Source: RH-AL1 sp964235705 (GTDB lineage: Bacteria; Pseudomonadota; Alphaproteobacteria; Rhizobiales; Beijerinckiaceae). Taken from it: a DNA stretch of 64,000 bases. Both the position numbers and the translations under genes were made by a program. The first letter of the stretch is position 1. Each line of letters starts with the position of its first letter. This document shows, piece by piece, positions 18,455 through 26,532 of the stretch. The stretch lies in assembly GCA_964235705.1 (NCBI GenBank), contig CAXSDP010000004.1, positions 1 to 64,000 of the forward strand. The letters are read 5' to 3'. The notes beneath the pieces are model-generated. The model was not told where the DNA came from and searched no databases. It saw nothing but the letters and a program-made list of their open reading frames with translations.

Positions 18455-19947
18455 GCCGTTCGCCCCTCTGCGGCGGCGACGTGGTGGGCCTCCGGCTCGC
18501 GGTACAGCGGGTAGAGCGGCCCGACGATGTCGGTGGCGAGCGCGGTGTCGAACAGCGGCTGCCCGCCGAAGCGCTCGATGGCGTCGGGCGTCAGGCGTAC
18601 CGGCTTCAAGGTGTCGGTCGGCGCGCCGAAGCGGATCAGGGGATGGCCCCGCTCGATGAGCTTGCGGGTGTTGCGCTCGCCGATGCGGCCATAGCTCATG
18701 GTCTCCACCTCCAACCCGGGGACGATCACCTTGACGACCGAAATGGGCGCGTCAGACGGCGAGTTGTCGACGTAGAGGACGTCGAGGCCGGCCGCCTCCA
18801 CGCGCTCCCGCGCGATCGCGCCGGCCTCCCGCGAGTTGGCGGCCGGCGTCGAGGGCAAGTCGGCGAAGGGCTTGCGCGCGCGAACCGCGTGCACCGTGTC
18901 GGCGAGCCAGCGCCGGAGTTCGTCGGGGCCGCGCCGCGTCCAATCGCGCATCGTCTCGAACGAGCGGTTCTCGCCGCCCTTGGCGTTGCCGCCGGCTTGC
19001 GCGACGAAGCGGGCGGGATAGCCCGGGGGCGCCACGTGGTTCACCTGGGCCCCTGGACCATGCGCGAAGGCCTTGCGCGCGCGGGAGGCGGCGAACTCGG
19101 TCATCGCCTTCTCCACCGCTCGCGCCGCGTCGGGGTGGCAGGCCTCGCCGCAGCCGGTCAGCATGATCGGCACCGGCGGCTCGCGGCCGTCCGCCTCGAA
19201 ACCGACGCAGTACACGTTGGCGAGCCCGAACTCGTCGGTCGCGAATTTGGGGATCGCGCGCACGCCCGCCGCCGCGAAGCGTTCGAGGATGGCGGCGATC
19301 GCCGGCGTCGGGGTGGCGGGCAGGTCGAGCGCGACGCCCTGGTCGAGCGCCTTGAACAGGAGGCCGTTGCCGTCGCGCTGGAGCAGTTCGAGCAGGCCGT
19401 GCCCGATCGCCCAATCGAGGTCCGGCCCCGCGCCCTGCCCGTTGGTGATGAGCGTGGTGAAGGGCTGATACCCCGGCGACAGCTCGCCCGGCGTCACGGC
19501 GGCGACGTCGACCGGCACCAGCACCGTGGCTCGATCGCGGCACCGCTTGGCCTCCACCCATTCGAGCGGCGTGTCGCGACCGACCGGCGACCCCGCCGGA
19601 AGCCCGAGCGTGAGGGGATCGGCGACGGCGGCGCGCCCCAGCGAGGCCGTGAGATCGGTCCAGCTGCCGCGCACGCGCTTCATCCCGGGTGCCGTCAGCA
19701 CGGAGAAGATCATCTCCGCGCACTCGCCGAGGCCGCCGAGGACGGCCTGGGCGTCGGTGGTGCCGTATCCCACGCCGTAGGGCATGATGTCGGCGAGGCG
19801 CGGATCGGCGGGGAAGAGCGCCACGACCCAGACGGGCAGGCCCGTGCGATCGAGCGGGGTCAAGGGGAAGGCCACGACCTCCCCCTTGGGGAACGCGTCG
19901 AGGTAGGCCCGCGCGGCGGGGCCGAGATCTGGCGGTAACTGACTCAT
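18451..19947 (-). CDS. YcaO-like family protein
   Basis: A 498-residue protein of the YcaO superfamily, ATP-dependent enzymes that activate amide carbonyls in azoline and thioamide formation. ATP/Mg signatures are GGLGECAEM (Glu75, Glu78), LITNGQGAG (168-174) and HGLLELLQRDG (183-193). In the last, Gln replaces the Glu usual in the HGLLELIERD motif. The start ATG at 19947 has GGAAG nine bases upstream; alternatives at 19956 and 19995 add only non-conserved residues. No TfuA, E1-like or McbB-type partner and no precursor-peptide gene is seen nearby. It sits among sugar/inositol genes, so the substrate may be a small molecule. Confidence 0.88.
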   Translation of the reverse strand: MSQLPPDLGPAARAYLDAFPKGEVVAFPLTPLDRTGLPVWVVALFPADPRLADIMPYGVGYGTTDAQAVLGGLGECAEMIFSVLTAPGMKRVRGSWTDLTASLGRAAVADPLTLGLPAGSPVGRDTPLEWVEAKRCRDRATVLVPVDVAAVTPGELSPGYQPFTTLITNGQGAGPDLDWAIGHGLLELLQRDGNGLLFKALDQGVALDLPATPTPAIAAILERFAAAGVRAIPKFATDEFGLANVYCVGFEADGREPPVPIMLTGCGEACHPDAARAVEKAMTEFAASRARKAFAHGPGAQVNHVAPPGYPARFVAQAGGNAKGGENRSFETMRDWTRRGPDELRRWLADTVHAVRARKPFADLPSTPAANSREAGAIARERVEAAGLDVLYVDNSPSDAPISVVKVIVPGLEVETMSYGRIGERNTRKLIERGHPLIRFGAPTDTLKPVRLTPDAIERFGGQPLFDTALATDIVGPLYPLYREPEAHHVAAAEGRTA

Positions 19948-20008
19948 GGGGGACATCTTCCGCTTCGCCGGAAGCCCCGTGTCGCCGAGGCGCAAGGATG
20001 CGGCGGCA

Positions 20009-21031
20009 TCACGCGACCGCCTCCCGCATCACCGGACCCGCCAGCTGGTTGTCGTCCACCGCGTAGACGGCGGCGAGCAGGCGCATGGCCGCGAGGTCGC
20101 GGGGGGCGTCGAAATCATGGGGGTCGCCGCGAACCGCTCGCGCGAAAGCCCTGGCCTGCGCGGTGAACGGGGAGGTGGCGGCGTCGAAGGGGAGCGGCGT
20201 CACGCGGCCGGTCGCCGCGTCCGTCACCACCACGGTGCCGCCCGGCGTCTGCCCCATCGTGTCGATCGCCACGACCTGGCCTCGCGTTCCCACGACCTCC
20301 AAGCGACGTCGCGGCAACGTTTCGGGATTGTTGTAGCTGTTGTGGATCGACACGAGCACGCCGGATCCCGTGCGCCCGACGAGCACGCCGCCGTCGTCGA
20401 CGGAATAATCCTGGACGCGGCACTGCAGCAGGCCGGCGAGCGCGACCACCGGTTCGCCCAGCAGCGCGTCGACGAGGTCGAGGCCGTGGGGCGCCAAGTC
20501 CATCACCGCGCCGCCGCCGGCCTGACCGGCCTCGATGCGCCAATTCGCCCCGCCGCCCGCCGTCCACTCGCGGCCGAGCCAGCACGCGTAGACGATGCGG
20601 ACGCAGGTGACCGTGCCGATCCGACCGGCGTCGAGCGCCTCGCGTATCGCGCGGTGGGCCGGGTGGCGGCGCTGGTCGAAGGCGATGCCCAGCAGCACGC
20701 CGGTGCGCCGCGCCGTCGCCACCATCGCGGCGGCGTCACCGAGCGTGGCGGCGATCGGCTTCTCGCACAGCACGGGCACGCGCGCGGCGAGGCACGCCTC
20801 GACGGCGTCCCGGTGCCCGTGGTTGGGCGTCGCGACGTAGACGGCGTCGAGCTCTTCGCCGAGCATCGCGGCCAGGTCGGCGAAGGCGCGGACGCCGCCG
20901 GCCTCGGCCAACGCCCTCACCGCGGGGTCGGGGTCGCAGATCGCCGCGACGCGGTCGCCGGCCGCCGCGATGCCGGGCGCCATGTAGTCGCGCGCGACCC
21001 AACCGTGGCCGACGATCCCCCAGCGCAGCAT
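20009..21031 (-). CDS. Gfo/Idh/MocA family oxidoreductase
   Basis: A 340-residue NAD(P)-dependent dehydrogenase of the family that includes inositol 2-dehydrogenase and glucose-fructose oxidoreductase. The N-terminal Rossmann motif is RWGIVGHGWVARDY. The family signature CEKPIAATL lies near residue 95, where the Lys is the catalytic/nicotinamide contact. The C-terminal domain has GGGAVMDLAPHGLDLVDALLG, supplying the usual Asp/His pair. The ATG at 21031 overlaps the methyltransferase stop (TGATG). It probably oxidises a sugar or inositol hydroxyl in the pathway encoded by this operon. Confidence 0.9.
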   Translation of the reverse strand: MLRWGIVGHGWVARDYMAPGIAAAGDRVAAICDPDPAVRALAEAGGVRAFADLAAMLGEELDAVYVATPNHGHRDAVEACLAARVPVLCEKPIAATLGDAAAMVATARRTGVLLGIAFDQRRHPAHRAIREALDAGRIGTVTCVRIVYACWLGREWTAGGGANWRIEAGQAGGGAVMDLAPHGLDLVDALLGEPVVALAGLLQCRVQDYSVDDGGVLVGRTGSGVLVSIHNSYNNPETLPRRRLEVVGTRGQVVAIDTMGQTPGGTVVVTDAATGRVTPLPFDAATSPFTAQARAFARAVRGDPHDFDAPRDLAAMRLLAAVYAVDDNQLAGPVMREAVA

Positions 21032-22185
21032 CACCAGCGCTCCGGCAGGTCGACGAGTTCGCGCGAACGCGCCATGGCGCCGGTCTCGGCGGCGTGGACC
21101 GCGCGGGCGGGCGCCCGCGTCCGCGCCGGGTAGGTCGCGCGGGGCGCGTACTCGTCCCGGTAGCGGTCCGAGGGCCAAGCGAGGCGACCATCGGCCGCGT
21201 AGAGCGGGTTGCGCGTGAGGGGCGCGCCCTCGCGCGGCATCGCGAGGCCGCCGGTGGGCACCCGTGCCGTCGCGCGACCTTCCACCAGCGAGAACGCCTC
21301 CACGCCGGCGAGGGCGGACCAGGACCGGTCGACCGGTGCGCGACCCTCGACCAGGGCGCGGGTCAGCTCGGCGTCGTCGTAGACGATCGCCGCCGGGAAC
21401 AAGCGCGCGAGGTCGGCGGCGCTGGCGGCGGCGCCGGACGAGTGGTTGGCGACGTCGCGATTGTGGATGTGCGCCAGCGCGAGCGTGCCGCCCGGTGCCA
21501 CCCCATCGCGCAGGCGCGCGGCGATGACAGGCTTGGGCTCCAGGAAGTAGAAGGCGTCGTGGCAGAAGACGAGGTCGGCGCGAACATCGAGCGGCCAGGG
21601 CGAGGCGGCGTCGAAGCACAGGAGGTCGGCGGCGTCGCCGACGACCCAGTGGCGCGCCAGCCACAGCTTGGCGAAGACGAGGTCCGCGCCGGTGCAGGCG
21701 ACGCCGCGCCGCGTGAGTTCGCGGAGGTAGTGTCCGGCGCCGCAGCACAGTTCGAAGGCGGAGGCGGGCGCGGCCCAGTGCGCCTCCAGCAGGGCCAGGC
21801 CGCCGAGGTAGGTCGGATCGCTCCACCGATGGGCGAAGTAGTCGCCGACGCGGCCGAAGCCGAGATGGTCCATCGCGGCGCGGAAGGAGAGCCCGGGCGC
21901 CTCGCGCACCAGCGCGGCGAGGCGGTCGGGGTCGGCGGGGGGGCCGGTCCACCAATCGTCCTGATCGGCGAGCAGCAGCGCCAGGGCGCCGGACCCGTCC
22001 CCGGCGTCGAGCCGCGCGAGGACGTCCCCCACCAGGGCCGTCCGTCCCGTGCGGAGGTACGCGATGGCGTCCACGACCGGCCAGCGCTCGCCGGCGCCGT
22101 CGCTCAACGAGTGCGGCGTGTCCGGCGCCAGCGGGCGACCGGAGATCGGCGAACGGCGGGCTGGGTGCGGCGAAGACCCGCTCAC
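21031..22185 (-). CDS. class I SAM-dependent methyltransferase domain protein
   Basis: A 384-residue protein with a central class I methyltransferase fold. Motif I is FELCCGAGHYLREL, followed by GADLVFAKLWLAR, ADLVFCHDAFYFL and an APGGTLALAHIHN post-motif. An N-terminal helical segment of about 120 residues and a C-terminal tail of about 100 residues (PLTRNPLYAADG, then WPSDRYRDEY) are not part of the standard domain. The tail may bind the specific substrate. The ATG at 22185 overlaps the HD gene by 4 bp. The methyl acceptor is unknown. Confidence 0.85.
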   Translation of the reverse strand: MSGSSPHPARRSPISGRPLAPDTPHSLSDGAGERWPVVDAIAYLRTGRTALVGDVLARLDAGDGSGALALLLADQDDWWTGPPADPDRLAALVREAPGLSFRAAMDHLGFGRVGDYFAHRWSDPTYLGGLALLEAHWAAPASAFELCCGAGHYLRELTRRGVACTGADLVFAKLWLARHWVVGDAADLLCFDAASPWPLDVRADLVFCHDAFYFLEPKPVIAARLRDGVAPGGTLALAHIHNRDVANHSSGAAASAADLARLFPAAIVYDDAELTRALVEGRAPVDRSWSALAGVEAFSLVEGRATARVPTGGLAMPREGAPLTRNPLYAADGRLAWPSDRYRDEYAPRATYPARTRAPARAVHAAETGAMARSRELVDLPERW

Positions 22186-23096
22186 GGCAAGCCCATCTCG
22201 GCCAGCACCCGGTCGTGGAACAGCTTGACGGGGCCGTCGTGGACCAGTTCCAACTCGTCGAGCACGGTTGCCATGGTGATGGTCGCCGGTCGCAGGTGTT
22301 GCGCGATCTGCATCACGCGATCGATCACGTCGGCGGCGTGGAAGGCACGACCTTCGGGGCTCCCATCATCGATCAGCACGCGGCGCGCGGCGGTGACGAC
22401 GCCGCGCAACGGCTCGTCGAGCTGCGCCAGAGCCATGTCCGTGGCGCGCGCCATGACCGGAGCGAGCTGGTCGCCGAGCAACATCTCGCCGGTGAAGCCG
22501 CTATCGGGCATGGCGGCGTTGTGGAGGTGGTGGGCGAGGCCGGCGAGGAACACGGTCGTCGGGGCGGCACCGTAGCTCGGGCTGAGCAGCACGCCGAGGA
22601 CCGCGACAGCCCAGCTATGCTCGGCGTGGTTCTCCGGCGGTTCGAGGACGATGCGCGGCTTGCCCGGACAGGTGGCGCCGGCGCGAGGTTGCTCGGCCAA
22701 GGCCTGGACGAAAGCCGGCTGGGCTTGGATTAAAGCCGGCTGCGCCCTGTCCGGCATGGCCCCTTCCAATCCCCGGCGAAGTCGTCTGGCGAGCGTCGGG
22801 TCGAGGCCCTCGCTGACGGCGTCGAACGCGCGGCCGAGCACCCTGAACACCTCCGCGTCGTCGAGGGCGAGCGCGCCGAGCGTCCCACGATCGAGGTCGC
22901 CGAGCCGGGTCGCGGCCAGCGCGGCGGCGACCACCCGGTTCATCGTCGCGTCAGGCGCGACGCCAGCCGTCAACGCCGCCCAAGCGGCGCGGAAACCCCG
23001 CGTCGCGATCGACCCCTCGCGACCGGCCGAGCGGATCCGCTTGAGGTCGCCGATCTCCTGGAACAGGTCGCGGAGCTGGGCCGGCGCGCGCCCCAT
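22182..23096 (-). CDS. HD-domain protein of unknown specificity
   Basis: A 304-residue protein. In its second half it has a metal-binding HD-type pattern: ENHAEHSWAVAVLG, FLAGLAHHLHNAAMPDSGF and FHAADVIDRVMQIAQ. It resembles the HD phosphohydrolase fold, with HHLHN in place of the usual HD pair. The first half is helical and unrecognised and carries a 7-residue tandem repeat (QPALIQA, QPAFVQA). The ATG at 23096 is used. A GTG at 23102, or a TTG at 23108 overlapping the upstream stop, would fit the coupling style of this operon. A phosphatase step, for example dephosphorylating an inositol phosphate conjugate, is a guess from context. Confidence 0.75.
   Translation of the reverse strand: MGRAPAQLRDLFQEIGDLKRIRSAGREGSIATRGFRAAWAALTAGVAPDATMNRVVAAALAATRLGDLDRGTLGALALDDAEVFRVLGRAFDAVSEGLDPTLARRLRRGLEGAMPDRAQPALIQAQPAFVQALAEQPRAGATCPGKPRIVLEPPENHAEHSWAVAVLGVLLSPSYGAAPTTVFLAGLAHHLHNAAMPDSGFTGEMLLGDQLAPVMARATDMALAQLDEPLRGVVTAARRVLIDDGSPEGRAFHAADVIDRVMQIAQHLRPATITMATVLDELELVHDGPVKLFHDRVLAEMGLP
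22702..22743. repeat. 21-bp in-frame tandem duplication in the HD gene
   Basis: Two 21-bp units (22702-22722 and 22723-22743) share GGA..AAAGCCGGCTG. On the minus strand they encode QPALIQA and QPAFVQA. Confidence 0.75.
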
Positions 23097-23104
23097 CCCC
23101 ACCG

Positions 23105-24352
23105 TCAAGCGGCGGAGTCCGTCCGGTCGTCGCCGGCCATCCAGTCGAGGAGCTGCGTTTCCTGCGTGTGGAAGGCGTGCTCGGGCTCGCGTCCGTTGGC
23201 CATCATCGGCGCCTTGAAGAACACGCCCATCTGCTCCTGCACGCCGCCCTGCCCGCGCCGGTCGGCCAAGCCCAGGCAGCGCGCGATCTCGATGGCGAGC
23301 GGCGCGGCGAGGATCGAGTCCTTGCACAGGAAGTTCACCTTGATCTGCATCCGCTGGCCCATGAAGCCGGTGATGTCGATGTTGTCCCAGGCCTCCTTGT
23401 CGTCGCCGCGCGGCCGGTAATAGCGGATGTCGATGATGTGGTCCTCGACGGGGTAGCCGAGCATCTGGTCGAGCACGCGCTTCTTGGTGCCGAGCTTGGA
23501 TTTCAGCGAGTTGGGATCGTCGAGCGCCAGCCCGTCGCGGTTGCCGAGGATGTTGGTCGAGAACCAGCCGTCGACGTGCAGCGAGCGGCTGCGCAGCGCC
23601 GGCGCGATCACCGTCTTCATGAAGGTCTGGCCGGTCTTGCCGTCCTTGCCGGCGACCGCGACGTTGCGCTCGCGGGCGAGCTGGATCAACGGCTTGACGT
23701 CGGCGGCGAGGGACGGCGTGAAGTTCGCGTAAGGGCTGCCGGCCTTGATGGCGGCGTAGGCGTAGAGCATCGCCGGGCCGATCGCCTCGTCGGACTCGTC
23801 GAGGCCTTTCTCGAAGGCTTGCAAGCTTTGCAGCGCCGGGGCGTCGAGGTCGGGGTAGCGCTCCGTCGAGGCGAGGTTCACCATCACCACGCGATCGACG
23901 CCGCTCTCGCGCCTGAAGCGGACGAGGTCGTCGGCGATGCGCTGCACCGCCTCGCGGTGGCCGCCGGCGTTGAATTTGTTCTCGCCGTCAACGTTCTTGC
24001 AGAAGCGGGACGACCCGACCGCCGGCATCGGGCGGATGCCCCGCAGGCCCTTGCCGCCGGTTTCGAGCGCATCACGGTCGAGCACGCCGTGCTTCTCGGC
24101 CGCCGTGGCGAGGTCGTCGCCGTTGACGTCCCACCCCGTGAAGACGAGGTCGCGATAATCGGCGAGACCGGGAACGCTCAACTCGGCCAGGGGCAAGCCC
24201 GTGCGGTCGTTCCTGCCGGTCTTGATCATCTCGATGCCGGCGATCGCCGTGGTGGCGACGGCGCCACCGACGCCGACCAAGGCCACGCCGATGCGCTCGC
24301 GCCGCGCAGACGACGGGCTCGAGACCGGGTCTGCCTGCGAATCCATGATCAT
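23105..24352 (-). CDS. inositol-3-phosphate synthase family protein (Ino1-like)
   Basis: A 415-residue NAD-dependent isomerase family member that converts glucose 6-phosphate to 1D-myo-inositol 3-phosphate. The N-terminal NAD motif is GVALVGVGGAVATTAIAG. Mid-protein blocks are FNAGGHREAVQRIADDL and VMVNLASTE. The catalytic Lys region is VAGKDGKTGQTFMKT, and NILGNRDGLAL follows. It is longer than actinobacterial Ino1 (about 360) because of N- and C-terminal extensions. The ATG at 24352 has a GGTGGGG Shine-Dalgarno; a second ATG lies two codons in. It is the first gene of an eight-gene operon, so it probably supplies the pathway's cyclitol building block. Confidence 0.88.
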   Translation of the reverse strand: MIMDSQADPVSSPSSARRERIGVALVGVGGAVATTAIAGIEMIKTGRNDRTGLPLAELSVPGLADYRDLVFTGWDVNGDDLATAAEKHGVLDRDALETGGKGLRGIRPMPAVGSSRFCKNVDGENKFNAGGHREAVQRIADDLVRFRRESGVDRVVMVNLASTERYPDLDAPALQSLQAFEKGLDESDEAIGPAMLYAYAAIKAGSPYANFTPSLAADVKPLIQLARERNVAVAGKDGKTGQTFMKTVIAPALRSRSLHVDGWFSTNILGNRDGLALDDPNSLKSKLGTKKRVLDQMLGYPVEDHIIDIRYYRPRGDDKEAWDNIDITGFMGQRMQIKVNFLCKDSILAAPLAIEIARCLGLADRRGQGGVQEQMGVFFKAPMMANGREPEHAFHTQETQLLDWMAGDDRTDSAA

Positions 24353-24501
24353 AATCCCCACCTTCGCCCGGCACGCGCGGGCGACCGGAATGGTTGCCTC
24401 TTCGCGATTGCCCATGGACGGTCGTTCCGCGCGTCGTGCCGGCGGACTCTTCAAATATCGGACGCGCGGTCTACCATCGCGACTTCGACCTGCCCCTGCG
24501 A

Positions 24502-24531
24502 CAAATAGGCGGTCGGATCCTTTGCTGGCAA
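24502..24531 (-). promoter_or_regulatory. candidate sigma70 promoter for the inositol/YcaO operon
   Basis: On the minus strand TTGCCA (24531-24526), an 18-bp spacer and TATTTG (24507-24502) resemble -35 and -10 elements, 150 bp upstream of the Ino1-like ATG. The spacer is acceptable and the -10 is weak, so this is tentative. Confidence 0.35.
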
Positions 24532-24606
24532 TAGCGCGTCCCACTTCGATCGTTTGATGTGAACGCGGGGTGACGCGCCGATGAAGCCACGACGCCGTCC
24601 CCCCGT

Positions 24607-24650
24607 CTTGGACGCGGGAACCTTCGGTTTTGGACGCGGGGACCTTCGGC
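24607..24650. repeat. 22-bp tandem duplication
   Basis: Two 22-bp units (24607-24628 and 24629-24650) share TTGGACGCGGG.ACCTTCGG with three differences overall. The duplication is non-coding. Confidence 0.85.
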
Positions 24651-24726
24651 ATCGCGGGATACCGTCCCGATACGTCGCGGACGTCGTCCCGCGCCGATGA
24701 TCCCGATCCCTGCGGAAGCCCGGGAC

Positions 24727-26034
24727 TCAGACGGTCCCTTTGTTGGTCGTCGGGATCGCCGCGAGGACCTGCTTATCCAGGTCGAGGTGCTGCTCGACGA
24801 GTTCCGGCGGGATGGCGGCGAGCCAATTGTTCAAGGAAATGTCCCCGTACTTGGGCGACCTGAACATTTCCAGGTAGATGAGATCCTCCGACCCGGTGTT
24901 CTCGATGTAGTGGGGCATCGTCACCGGTGCGTAGCCAACGTCGCCAGCGGCGAAGTTGATGGTGCGCGCGTCCGAATGGTTGAGGAACAGCGTCATGCGG
25001 CCATGGCCGGCCACGTAGTACTGCCACTCGTCGCCATCGACGTGCCAGTGCAGCTCGCGCATGGCACCTGGCTTCACAACGACGTAGGCCATGGCGATGT
25101 TGCGCGACACCTTGAAGTTGCCGGAGTCGACGACCCGTATGCTGCCGGACGCGTCCTCCTTCTGCGGCTTCATGTCCAGCATCGCGAAATCGAAGGTCAG
25201 GCTGGAGGTTTTGCCGCCCTTGTCGACGCTCGCCGCATCGGTCGCGAGTGCCGGCGGGACCGGCGCCTGGAAGATGTAGCGACCGTCGGGCGGGAGCGCA
25301 TCGAAGGGCGTCAGGGATTGTTCGCCCGTCTTGAAATTCTTGGCGACGACCTCGCGCGGGGTGTGGATCAGCCAGTCGGTGAGGAGCGTGGTGCCCTCCT
25401 CCGAGAAAGAGCCCTTGTCGAAGACCAGCAGGAACTCGCAGCCCTCCGGGCCGAGGCCCTGGATGGAATGGGGGAGACCCTGCGGGAAGTACCAAAGGTC
25501 ACCCGCCTTCACATCCTTCACGTAGGGTCGACCATCGTAGTCGATGCTGGTCAGGCGGGCGCTGCCGGTCAGCATCAGCGACCACTCGTCCGCCTCGTGC
25601 CAATGCAGCTCGCGGACGCCGCCGGCGTTCAGCTTCATGTTAACCGCCGCGATCTCCTTGGAGATCGGGAAGTCCGTGACGTTGACCTGGCGCGCCCATC
25701 CACCGTCCTGAACGCGGCGATGCGCTTGCGCGAAGCTTTGCCAGAACTGCTGGACGGTGCCGTGATCGGTCGCCGGCGCGTTGACCCCGCTGGGATCGAT
25801 CGCCTCCAAGGCCGCGTTCTTCGGTCCGGGATCGGTCGCGCTGCCGTCGGACTGGCCGGCCTTGGTCGCCTTGTAGGATTGCGCGTGAGCCGCGCCCGAG
25901 GCGAGGGCGGCGGACAGGGCCGCGCCCGCGCCGATGAGGCGACGGCGCGAAACACCATCGAAGGTCGCGTCCACCTCCGCGTCCGGCGCTGCGTCGCCGG
26001 GGACGTATGGTGCGGACTCTTTGTTCGTCGTCAT
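24727..26034 (-). CDS. oxalate decarboxylase family bicupin, Tat-exported
   Basis: A 435-residue manganese bicupin that splits oxalate to formate and CO2. Residues 28-52 form a twin-arginine signal: SRRRLIGAG, a hydrophobic Ala-rich stretch and AHAQ cleavage. Cupin 1 has ELHWHEADEWSLM and LPHSI; cupin 2 has ELHWHVDGDEWQYY and MPHYI. Each provides three His and one Glu for metal. The lid loop is FSEEGT, compared with SENST in Bacillus OxdC, and it keeps the catalytic Glu. That favours decarboxylase over oxidase activity. It stands alone between two other transcription units. Confidence 0.9.
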   Translation of the reverse strand: MTTNKESAPYVPGDAAPDAEVDATFDGVSRRRLIGAGAALSAALASGAAHAQSYKATKAGQSDGSATDPGPKNAALEAIDPSGVNAPATDHGTVQQFWQSFAQAHRRVQDGGWARQVNVTDFPISKEIAAVNMKLNAGGVRELHWHEADEWSLMLTGSARLTSIDYDGRPYVKDVKAGDLWYFPQGLPHSIQGLGPEGCEFLLVFDKGSFSEEGTTLLTDWLIHTPREVVAKNFKTGEQSLTPFDALPPDGRYIFQAPVPPALATDAASVDKGGKTSSLTFDFAMLDMKPQKEDASGSIRVVDSGNFKVSRNIAMAYVVVKPGAMRELHWHVDGDEWQYYVAGHGRMTLFLNHSDARTINFAAGDVGYAPVTMPHYIENTGSEDLIYLEMFRSPKYGDISLNNWLAAIPPELVEQHLDLDKQVLAAIPTTNKGTV

Positions 26035-26145
26035 GTCGCGATCCCTGTGTTACCTACGTCGGCATCGCTTATCGCGGCGGAAGGTTGCCGAGGGACGCGG
26101 CTCGCGGGTCATGAGGCCGGCGGTTCCGGCCGTGCCCTGCCGGCC

Positions 26146-26355
26146 GTCGGTGATCGGTCAGCGGACCCCCACGGGTTCTTTATGCCGCGTCGCCGGCTCC
26201 NNNNNNNNNNNNNNNNNNNNNNNNNNNNNNNNNNNNNNNNNNNNNNNNNNNNNNNNNNNNNNNNNNNNNNNNNNNNNNNNNNNNNNNNNNNNNNNNNNNN
26301 GTCGGTGATCGGTCAGCGGACCCCCACGGGTTCTTTATGCCGCGTCGCCGGCTCC
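26146..26355. other. scaffold gap (100 N, 26201-26300) with identical 55-bp flanks
   Basis: The 55 bases 26146-26200 are repeated exactly at 26301-26355 on either side of 100 Ns. The same 55-bp arrangement occurs at two other gaps in this window, so it looks like a k=55 contig overlap that was not merged. The region between the bicupin and kdp genes (26035-26440), including the kdp promoter, is therefore not reliable. Confidence 0.9.
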
Positions 26356-26440
26356 GGCATTGAAAACCAACGGCCGCGTGGCGCAAGAACCGCCCTTCGA
26401 CCCGGCCGACGACGATCGCCCGCCGGGCGCGGGGTGTCCA

Positions 26441-26524
26441 ATGCTCGACGTCATCTTCATCGTGTCCGGCATCGCCTTCTTCATCCTCGCCTCGGCCTAC
26501 GCCGAGGGTTGCGACCGGCTCTAA
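26441..26524 (+). CDS. 27-residue membrane miniprotein upstream of kdpF
   Basis: ATG at 26441 opens a 27-codon frame: MLDVIFIVSGIAFFILASAY followed by AEGCDRL and stop TAA. It is one transmembrane helix with a short charged C-terminus ending in Arg-Leu. The stop is followed directly by AGGAGT, the Shine-Dalgarno of kdpF (8 bp between the stop and the kdpF ATG). The frame is hydrophobic throughout, uses the local codon bias and is in operon register, so it is likely real. I recall similar unannotated short ORFs before kdp genes in related bacteria but cannot verify this. A KdpF-like stabilising role is inferred. Confidence 0.6.
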   Translation: MLDVIFIVSGIAFFILASAYAEGCDRL

Positions 26525-26532
26525 GGAGTCCC

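Larger units (their letters stand above)
24353..24726. other. intergenic region upstream of the inositol/YcaO operon
   Basis: This is 374 bp between the Ino1-like start and the 3' end of the bicupin gene. It contains a candidate minus-strand promoter (24502-24531) and a 22-bp tandem duplication (24607-24650). No gene is supported on either strand. Confidence 0.6.

Noticed and set aside
18451..19947. RiPP azoline/thioamide cluster
   Set aside because: No precursor-like short ORF, TfuA, E1-like partner, dehydrogenase of the McbC type or exporter is linked.
15607..24352. Mycothiol biosynthesis operon
   Set aside because: GT4, PIG-L and Ino1-like genes fit in part, but the MshC ligase and MshD acetyltransferase are missing, and YcaO, Gfo/Idh and methyltransferase genes are not part of that pathway.
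26146..26355. 55-bp direct repeats around the gap as a transposon target duplication or paired KdpE operators
   Set aside because: The same exact length of 55 occurs at two unrelated gaps, always around 100 Ns, which indicates an assembler k-mer overlap.
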